This document shows, piece by piece, positions 34,601 through 43,600 of a DNA stretch of 64,000 nucleotides. Position 1 is the stretch's first letter; every line of letters begins with the position of its first letter. The position numbers and the translations under genes are program-made. Below the pieces are notes generated by a model. That model saw only the letters and a program-made list of their open reading frames with translations, ran no database searches and was not told the DNA's origin. This stretch comes from Nephrocerus scutellatus (Eukaryota; Arthropoda; Insecta; Diptera; Pipunculidae), in assembly GCA_947095585.1 (NCBI GenBank), contig OX352762.1, positions 120,806,930 to 120,870,929 on the forward strand. Reading direction: 5' to 3'.

Positions 34601-37600
34601 CGTATGGAGGAATCTTTATGTGACACAACAGCCAACATTGTTTGCATTGGGATAGGTTTCCTGAACAGCAGGATATACGGTATAAGGGGTAGTGGGTGGC
34701 GAAGGCTTCCTTTTGAATCTCTAATGCATTACACTACTAACAATGTTAACCCATCTATTGTACAGACATTATTTTTAGATTGGTCCTACCTTAACAAAAC
34801 ACTCTAACGCATTTTTTTTTGCCTAAAACATTATTTACAAGCGATAAACCATTTGTATATATACACTTAGATGTCTGTCCGTAGAAAATCACATTCCACC
34901 AGAAGACCCCGCGTGGTGTCACGAACGCAATCCCTCCCTCTTAGTCGAATGTTGCGAAGCAGATTTATGCAATACGAAAGAGAAGTTGCAGGGCCAGATA
35001 CCAGGTGAGAGAGAGAGAGAAAGAGAGAGAGAGATTTGTTTTTTTTTTTCATCGTCGTCATCGTTGGGAAAGCACTATACATACTTAAGTACATGTGACA
35101 TTCATTATGAATATTCCAAGTGGCATATATACATAAATATATAAATATGTAGGTATATCCTACAACGTTCCCGATATGTTTCAAATTGTTATTATTATTA
35201 TTCCTGTTTTCTGTTTGTATGTCCTTTTGTCAGGATCACGCTCTCACAAGTCATCTAAATTTATTGAGTCTATCACACACACAACATCATGTCCACCGCG
35301 TTGTTGTTGTCCTCTGTGCTATAATTATTGTGAACATTTAATTGATACACTGCGGTTCGCTAGATTGGAAGCACATCATTTTGGCAGATAAAATTTCTTC
35401 ATATTTCTTCAGTTATATGTTGGGAAAGAAAAAACAAATGTTGGTGAAAGTTAGTGTAGTTTGTGGTTAATACAAAATCAAGTTTCAAAAAAATATTCAG
35501 AACATTTTAACTTTTAATTTTGAGAACATTTTGCCAAATGAGTCAGAATGGAATGCCTTTAAATCGGTTCATAAGATTGAAAGTACCTTACAAATGAGTA
35601 AAAAAAATTCTGTTTTTGGTTTAGTTTTATGAAAAATAATTTTTCATTTTAACCACCTTGAAGGGTTGGCATATGCGTAGACAGCCAATCAGCGATCAAA
35701 GCCATTATTGCGACAAGCAACAATTCTAAACGTGTCAGACAGTGCCAAGACGAACTGGCTTTGACAAGCCAAAGCATAGACCTGACCCTAGTTTGGGTGC
35801 CGGGGCACAGTGAGATTGACGGTAATGATAAGGCGGACTTACTGGCGAAAAAGGGCCTCACACTGGACAGGGATTACACTGAGAGAGTCTGCGGTCCCCT
35901 TTAGCTCCGTCAGGAATAGTGTCCTAACTTTCCCTCTCACCAAAGCACAGCTAAGGTGGATTAAAAATAATATTTGGCGCGACAGACCGTTGCGGTGCTT
36001 GTATATTTTTGCACACAAATGAAAGGGACCGATCCGAACGGCGAATTGAGAAGCTTTCCGTGACAAGTTATTACTATCGGACGTTTGTCAGACATTCGCG
36101 AGAGTGGGACCGTGAAAAATACTTTTGGGTGTTACTGGGATTCGAACCACGAACCTCCTGTTCACAAGTCCATGCACTTATCTACTGAGCCACGGCGCCC
36201 AGTGCTGACTAAGGTGAATGGTAAACCGTAACGAGAGTACATAGTTGTAGCTTAACTTCGTAATGGTTTTCGATGATATAATGCAGTTCGTCGGTCACTT
36301 CGAGTGTACATCAACGACTATATAAATGCAAACAAACAAAACCTGGAGTTCCACAAGAGTCTGTAATTGGTCCCTTACTGTTCATACTTTTCAACAAGTA
36401 CTAAAACACTGACAAAAACAAATGTATGCCGATGCTGCAAATCCGCAATACACGCGCTTCAATTCAAGATTACGGATCTATCATTACGCCTATATTCATA
36501 CGTACCAACCAGTTCCTCACAATAATTATGTGGAATGAATTGCCCGATTCTGTGTTTCCGCATTTGTATGATCTATAGTCTTTTAAGACACATGTGCATA
36601 GCATCACATCTTTCCTAACGTCCACGCTGTGCTATTATTATAAGGGTGCAAATTTCTTGAGCGTATGTACATTATAAGTGGCGCCGTGGCTAAATGAAAA
36701 AAAACATGGCTACTGAGCAGGGGATTGTGGTTCGAATCCCAGTAACACCAAAAGTATTTTTCACGAGGCCCCACCTCTCGCGAATGGGTGACAAACGTTC
36801 CGAGAGTAATAACTTGTCACGGAAAGCTTCTCAATTCGCCGTTCTACTACACTCAAGCTATCAAAAAGTCCTTGTGGAATATACTTAATACCAAATTAAT
36901 GCTGAACTCTCAATGTGTGTTGGACGCAATTTAAACTGAACGCTGAATAAAGTCAAGCAATTGCTATCACCCTTGGCACCATTGTATGCCAGAGAACTAA
37001 TGATTGATGGGTAAAATTTAAATTACGTCAGCAAAGACAAAAAGTTGGGTTTTACCTTTACCCAAAAAATAACATGGGATTACCATAAACTAAATACAGT
37101 CCCTAAGAAATTCTAAAAGCAATAATTAGTTATAACGGAGCTAACGAGCGGTGTGCCTATGAGTTTATTTACCAAACTACACGCAAACATAATCCATTTC
37201 GGTGCCTATCTTGCGAATAACAGACGGAATGTTATGTTTTAAAGCTGGAATTGTCTCTGGATTATCCTCATACATCTGTCCTTAAGAAAAAAGTCCATCA
37301 ACGTCAAATCGCAGCTCCGCGCAGGTCAATTAACATCTCAAAACGGCTGATTATTCGGTTGCCAAATTTGGCGCGCAAGATATCGATTGTCGGCTTATAT
37401 CGCATGTGGCGCCATCGTTTTGAAACCAAAGGTCGTCTACATTCATGGTGTCGATTCGAGGCCATAAAAAGTTGGTCCGCATGGCTCTGTAACGGTCGCT
37501 ATTGACGGTTACGGCGTTTTCGAAAAAAAATAGGTCCCCCACTTCAAAATCCACACCAAACCTGTCACTCTTAGTGGATGCATTGGCTTCTCTATGACTA

Positions 37601-40600
37601 TGTTTGGCTGATTCGAACTACCCCATATCCGGCAGTTCTTCTTGTTTACATAGCCCCCGAGATGGAAATGCGCTTCGTCTGAAAAGATGATTCTTTGACC
37701 AAAATCGACGTCATTATCAAGCTGGTCTATGGCAGACGACAACTGATATCGAAGCGGATGGTCATGGCTCAAAGTTATGCCCATCCGATCCGTCTAAATT
37801 GAACTTTTTTCGTCAGAAAATACTACTTTTTTTTCCAGTTATTCGAACTTGCTCCTTGTTGCACATCCCAGGTCATGTAGTCTGGCGAAGTGTAAGCGTT
37901 AAATCTTTTGCGAAGCATTAACTGGTGATTCAGCTTTAGTCGCTTGAGGTGCTTGGCACTATGGCGAAGATTTTCTTGTAGTAACACCAGCTGTTTCTCT
38001 TAACGGTCGAAACAGCTGACTTGTCTGACAATTGTTCTTTTTTTCGTTGGAATCATTTCCTTTTTTATTTTTCCGGTACATTTTCGGATCCTCTAAATAA
38101 TTGCCAACTGCATGATCACTCCCATCGATCTTGCAAGCGATAGCACGCTTAGACAAGTCTTCCGAATGTAAACATCTATTTTTGCATTCTCTGACAATGT
38201 CGAACAATTTTTTTTACCAATTCTTTAATAAAATAAGACAAACCCTTTTTTATAACTATGCATATATTATATATTTACACTATTTATACATAAAATATGA
38301 ACTACTTCACAAAGATTGTACTTTGACTGCTTCTAATCTAATGAACCATTCTGACTCATTCAGCTAAAGCTTCATAATACTACCTTTAGCTTTTTCTCTT
38401 AAAATTTTGTAATTCACCATTGCATTCAACATGAACCACTATTTCTTTCTTTTCTCTCACTGCCATATAGCAGGAGTAAGATAATTTTTATTTCTCAAAA
38501 CTGCCTGCTTCTAATTTAGTGAACCGCAGTGTAGGTTGGTGATTTTTACTGTTAAGCTAAGGACCCAAGGTCGGGATGATAAGGAATTGGAAGGATATTT
38601 CAATTTGGTTTTATTTGATGTTTGTTTAATGTACGACTGCGCTCTTTGGGTTCAATGATTATCTGTTAATTTGTTTCACAACCCCCTCCCACACACCCCC
38701 CCCCCCACCATTTTGTATTCTCAAGTCGCCCTTATTTTGTTGCCTCCTGTGGTAAAAATTAAGGGGCGGCAAAAACCTCACTCTTGTACCGTAATGCGAA
38801 ATCCTTTTGCCTCGTTACGCTTTTTGTTTGCGTTGTTGTCCGTTGTACTACTCGTGTATTTGTTTTCCATTCACCACCACATTCATTCGGTGTATGTATG
38901 TATATGTATGTGCGCTATGTCCTATGTGTTAATGGCTTCGTACACCGCGGAGGTTGTGCTAATCCTGTTTCTCGAACAAACAAAACTAAAGACATTCCGT
39001 CTGTGGCCTCACACTGTGTAGTCACACTTCGTGTTCCAACTGCTCTTGACAGCAGTCTTATGCTGGTTTTGTTGGCGGCTGAGAGACGATGATACAACAA
39101 ACTCTACAGAAAATCCTAGAACAGTTCCACCCGTTCTCAAACTCCAGCTGCACCGCACCGTGATGCGTGACGCGTAACGATGTGATGTGGGTGGTGCTGA
39201 GTTATTAATCGATATGCTCGTCTGGAGGTTAAGCCAGAGGGTTTCATTTTAATGGGTCGACGACGTTCTTATACATTTTTTCCGGCCGGTAGACAACAGA
39301 CCATAAGCCATTATTCCGTCCGTGCCTATCCTATATTTTCCCCTCACTCTTCGCACTTTTATCTCGTTCTTTGCCGTCGACAACTCGCGTTTATGAATGA
39401 GTGGGTGACGAGCGACGGAGTCGAGTGGCTGTGGAAAAGTTGTCTATCGTATATATGCAACATAACTAAAGGCCAAAGGAAAAGTTGGACTGAACGAAGC
39501 TCGAGCATTAATTTTTAATTAATTTTTAAGGAACATATTTTTAATACATTGTAAGCAATTACCGCGTATTAATGAGTAAGAAATTGTACGTAACTCCTTC
39601 CAAACTCAGAATTGTGTTTTATGTATACACCACCACACGCATAAAAGTTCAGATCTATAGGTCTTGTAAAAGTTGGTTAAAAAGGACTTAAAAGAAGTTG
39701 AGAAGCCCACTGTTGGTCGCTTCACACACGCCACACGCGACTCACGAGACGAGTTACAATCGGGATCTCGAAATCGCCCTACTATACTAAGCTTAATAAT
39801 AATAATAATATTCGGCGCGACAGACCGTTGCGGTCCAAGGCCTAGCTTCTCGCGACCATTTGTGTTATGCATGTATATTTTTTTGGACACATATGGAAGG
39901 GAACTACATTTTAAGGCTGCATCCGAACAGCGAATTGAGAAGCTTTCCGTGACAAGTTATATCGGAACGTTTGTCACCCATTCGCGAGAGGTGGGACACC
40001 GTGAAAAATACTTTTGGTGTTACTGGGATTCGAACCACGAACCCCCTGCTCAGTAGCCATGCGCTTTTCAACGAAGCCACGACGCCCACTATACTAAGCT
40101 TAAGCTACCAACAAAATTCCAGCTTTCTAAGGCGTGTAGAAGTTGTTTTAAATAAAGGTGGGAACTATTTTATAGTTGACCCAATTTTCCACGCATCAAT
40201 GAGACACCACACGCGAATCGCGAAACGATTGCCACGCAGGATTCGACATTCGAGACTAAGCTATTCAAAAAATTTAATTTCAACTTTCTAGGACGTTCTA
40301 GAAAGGTGGTCTATTTCGCAGTTAACTGAAATTTCCGCGCATCCTTACGCGTCAAACGCGATTCTCGACACGAGTCACACGAGGGATCTCAGAAATGGCC
40401 ATTGACACAGAGGTACTAACAAAATTCAGCTCTCTAGGTCTTCGTGTGAAAGATGGATAAAAAAGGACCCCAAATAAGTTGACGCGGTTTCCCTATTCCT
40501 TGATGCCTAGCCTATTTAAAGGTTAATCCATTTTCGACCCATCACAGGCACTACACGCCACTCGAGTCGCACGCAGGATCTCCGAAATGCCATTCGAGAC

Positions 40601-43600
40601 TAAGATATTTACAAAATGTTAACTTTCTATGATGTGTGGATGGTTGTTAAAAAAATGTGGGACATATTTCACAGATAAGCTAATTTTCCACGCATCAGAC
40701 ACACCACACGCGCCACATGCGACTCTCGACACGAGTCACACGAGGAAGGTGGTTGGAAAGGACCGCAAATAACTCGACGTGGGCTGGCCTAATTCGAAGA
40801 TTAACCCATTTTCCACGTATCACACGCAACACACGCGAAATTGGTAGGTTGCTTCATATAGATGTGACACTTTAGAGCGGACAAGTCCCCGATATAGATT
40901 CTAGTCCGTAGACGTTGGATCATATCTAGAAGAAGCATGTGCCAGTTTGCCAGGAATGTCAAACCTTATGTGCTGATGGTCTGACAGTAGTAGAAGAGTT
41001 GGAGCATGAGCCCCGCGCTTGTCTAGCTTTCGCCATTAAGCAACTCATAAATACTATGTTAGCAGTCCTCTCATTCGAGAGTAAACCGCAGCCCCCGCGT
41101 TGCATCCCCAGAACGAGCTGGGTCCACACCGAAATTGTCCTCAGACCGGTCGAACCTTACGGTCGGCCTTATTTTATCTGTGGGCACGGACAATTCCCGC
41201 GGTACCAATTCGACCTTGGATGGGGTCTGACATCAATGGCTTCGGAAATTTCAGGTATGAGTGACTGGGCATTTGACAAGGCAAAACCCTAGCAGCACAT
41301 CCGTCCGTGACCTAAGCCATCTCACTTTCCATCAGGATAGCTGATGGTCTGACAGCGAGGCTTCGTCGGACACATGCCAGTTTTCAATAAAGTTGAAGAT
41401 AAATGGATTGGCGAGTGTGAGGTCAATAACCTCTTTGCGAATAGCATTTATGAAGGTAGGTTTAGAGCCCTTATTTAGAATGTCTACATTACCACTAATA
41501 AGACATTCTGAAAGACACTCACCCCTTCTATTGATGCCACTGCTGCGCCAGAGCATATGATGTGCATTTTCATCGCATCCTATGAAGTACTGGAGGTTTC
41601 TGTTCCGGCAGTGCGCTATTAGCTCCTGGAACTCTATTGGCGGAATGTTGTCGTCGTCGCCGGGAAAGTATGCTGAAGCACACACAATGATCTCGGTTAC
41701 CCTCTCGGTCAGAACTTTACTAGCAGGGCCGTCGTTATGAATTCTTGAATTTGTAATATTCTCTCTTAACTCTCTCGCCTTATTCCGTAGATCTATAATC
41801 AGTCTGCTAATAACCCATTGCTCTTCGATAAGACCAAGAGTTATATTTTCCTCGGTGAACCGCTTGCCAAGGGTAGCGGACGCGCCATGCAATGCAAGTT
41901 CGCCTGTAGAACCCTGCTGGTGCTTATCAGTCCTCCTTGGATGCTTTAGCTTGCCGAAGTAATTGGGCTTTTTTTAGATCCTTTTTCCCTACGGCAAGCA
42001 GTCGGTTTTGGTCGACCCAGTGGTCTCATCTCGGACTAATTTTTTATTCGATTTGCGTTCCCAGTCGCGCCGCTTGTCGGAGGGGAGCCCGCAACTCTAG
42101 CTGCCAGAAACGCTCGCGCCAGCAAGAAGGGTGAAGAAGTTGATCGTGGGATCTGTTTATTTGATTTGGTTCCAGACCCGCTGTGATGAATATGCCCATC
42201 GGCACTGGTGATCGAAGAGGCTGTTTTGAAAGCCTGTTTAGCAGGGATTTTACCGAAACCGCCAGGACTAGTATGGCCAATGGCATTGCTCGTCGAATTA
42301 CCGATTTCCTCCTTGTCAGAGGAAACGCAGCCAAACGTTTCATCGTCATGGCCAAAGCGGTAGCTTACAATACCTTTGCAGGTCTTGAGCCTTATCATGG
42401 AGGCGTCAACTATCGCCAGTACGAGGTGGTTAAGCGAACCTTTCCACTCTTCCATGATTTGGCATGCAACTTGGCGTTTTTCGCAGAGATAGTTGCCAGA
42501 ATCTTTCTCAGCCTTAGGGTTTGTGGAAAGAACCCACAGATGTGTGGTTTATGGAAGGATCCCTATTTATCCAGCGTCACGCACAGTCCACTCTTAGCTC
42601 TGATCCTCATACATTTCGAGCGCATCCACACAGAAGTAGCACTGTCTGAACAGATTTGAGATGCGAGCCGGAAAAATGGGGCCACACGGTCATCTCATTT
42701 GAGGTGTCTATAACCGTGTCTTGAAAAAGAGCCATTTGCTCAGTTGTGAGGGGGTTAGTTGGCAAGTCGGTCGGGACAACACCCAACCTGACGGCACTAG
42801 CCACTTGGTAAAAGTGGGGACATCAGGTAATGGTCCTGCCTTGGCCTTCTTCGCAGCCGATGCCGGTAGCGTCTGGTCATCTGGCCTAACGCGCTTGACT
42901 TCGTGCTGAGGGGAAGGAAAAGTGGATGTAATCTTATAGGGTTTTAGGATAATTTAAGGATTATAGGATGGTTAAAGGATAACAGAATGATTATGGGAAG
43001 TTAACAGGATGATTAGAAGATAATCTTAGTATTGTGTGCTGGTTTAGGGATACAGGCTTACAAAACATTACCAGTTGTTATAAATTCAGGTACACAAAAA
43101 CCGCCAAAGAAGTTTCACTTCTATCATGCGTAGTTCATGTAGTTAGTCCATTTTTTTCTTATTGTAAAGTTGAAGATATTGTTGATGTTATGTTTTTTAT
43201 CCATAAGTTGTTAATCAGAAGGGATACCAAAAATCTCTTCTTTGTCTTATCTTAGTTGCCGACTCTTCTAATCCTTTTTTTTTGGATGTGCATATTTTTT
43301 CCCAAGTCGTTCTTGCTAATTAATTGTGCAGTAATGCTTGAAATAAATAAATAATTCTATTGAGAGCATTAGATAGCGTTAATTGTATTTTAAATCTTTC
43401 GTAGAAATACAAACTGTTTGCATGTCTAATCGCTTTTCAATCTAGCTTTGCATGTGTTTTTTGGTGTTTTTGTTGTTGTTGTTTAAATTGTTGCTTTTGT
43501 AAATAGCTGCATGAGTATTTCGTGCAATTACTGACTAACCAGTTTTGTTCCATTTGAATGTTAAACGTTCTCCGGTTATTACAAGCAATAATATTCTCAA

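Noticed and set aside
36729..36740. Possible tRNA gene (B box GGTTCGAATCCC)
   Set aside because: No cloverleaf or intact acceptor stem, and the sequence recurs in five copies with a common body and ATT tail, so it is a SINE head.
38671..39092. Two overlapping plus-strand ORFs above 100 residues
   Set aside because: They cross a poly-C run and a TATG repeat; no domain, start context or splice evidence.
40939..41292. 117-residue ORF
   Set aside because: It starts in LINE sequence, crosses a target-duplication junction and runs through a repeat whose relatives do not keep the frame.
42036..42659. Overlapping ORFs of 103-158 residues on both strands
   Set aside because: Remnants of LINE ORF1 on the minus strand and its shadow; no independent gene motif.
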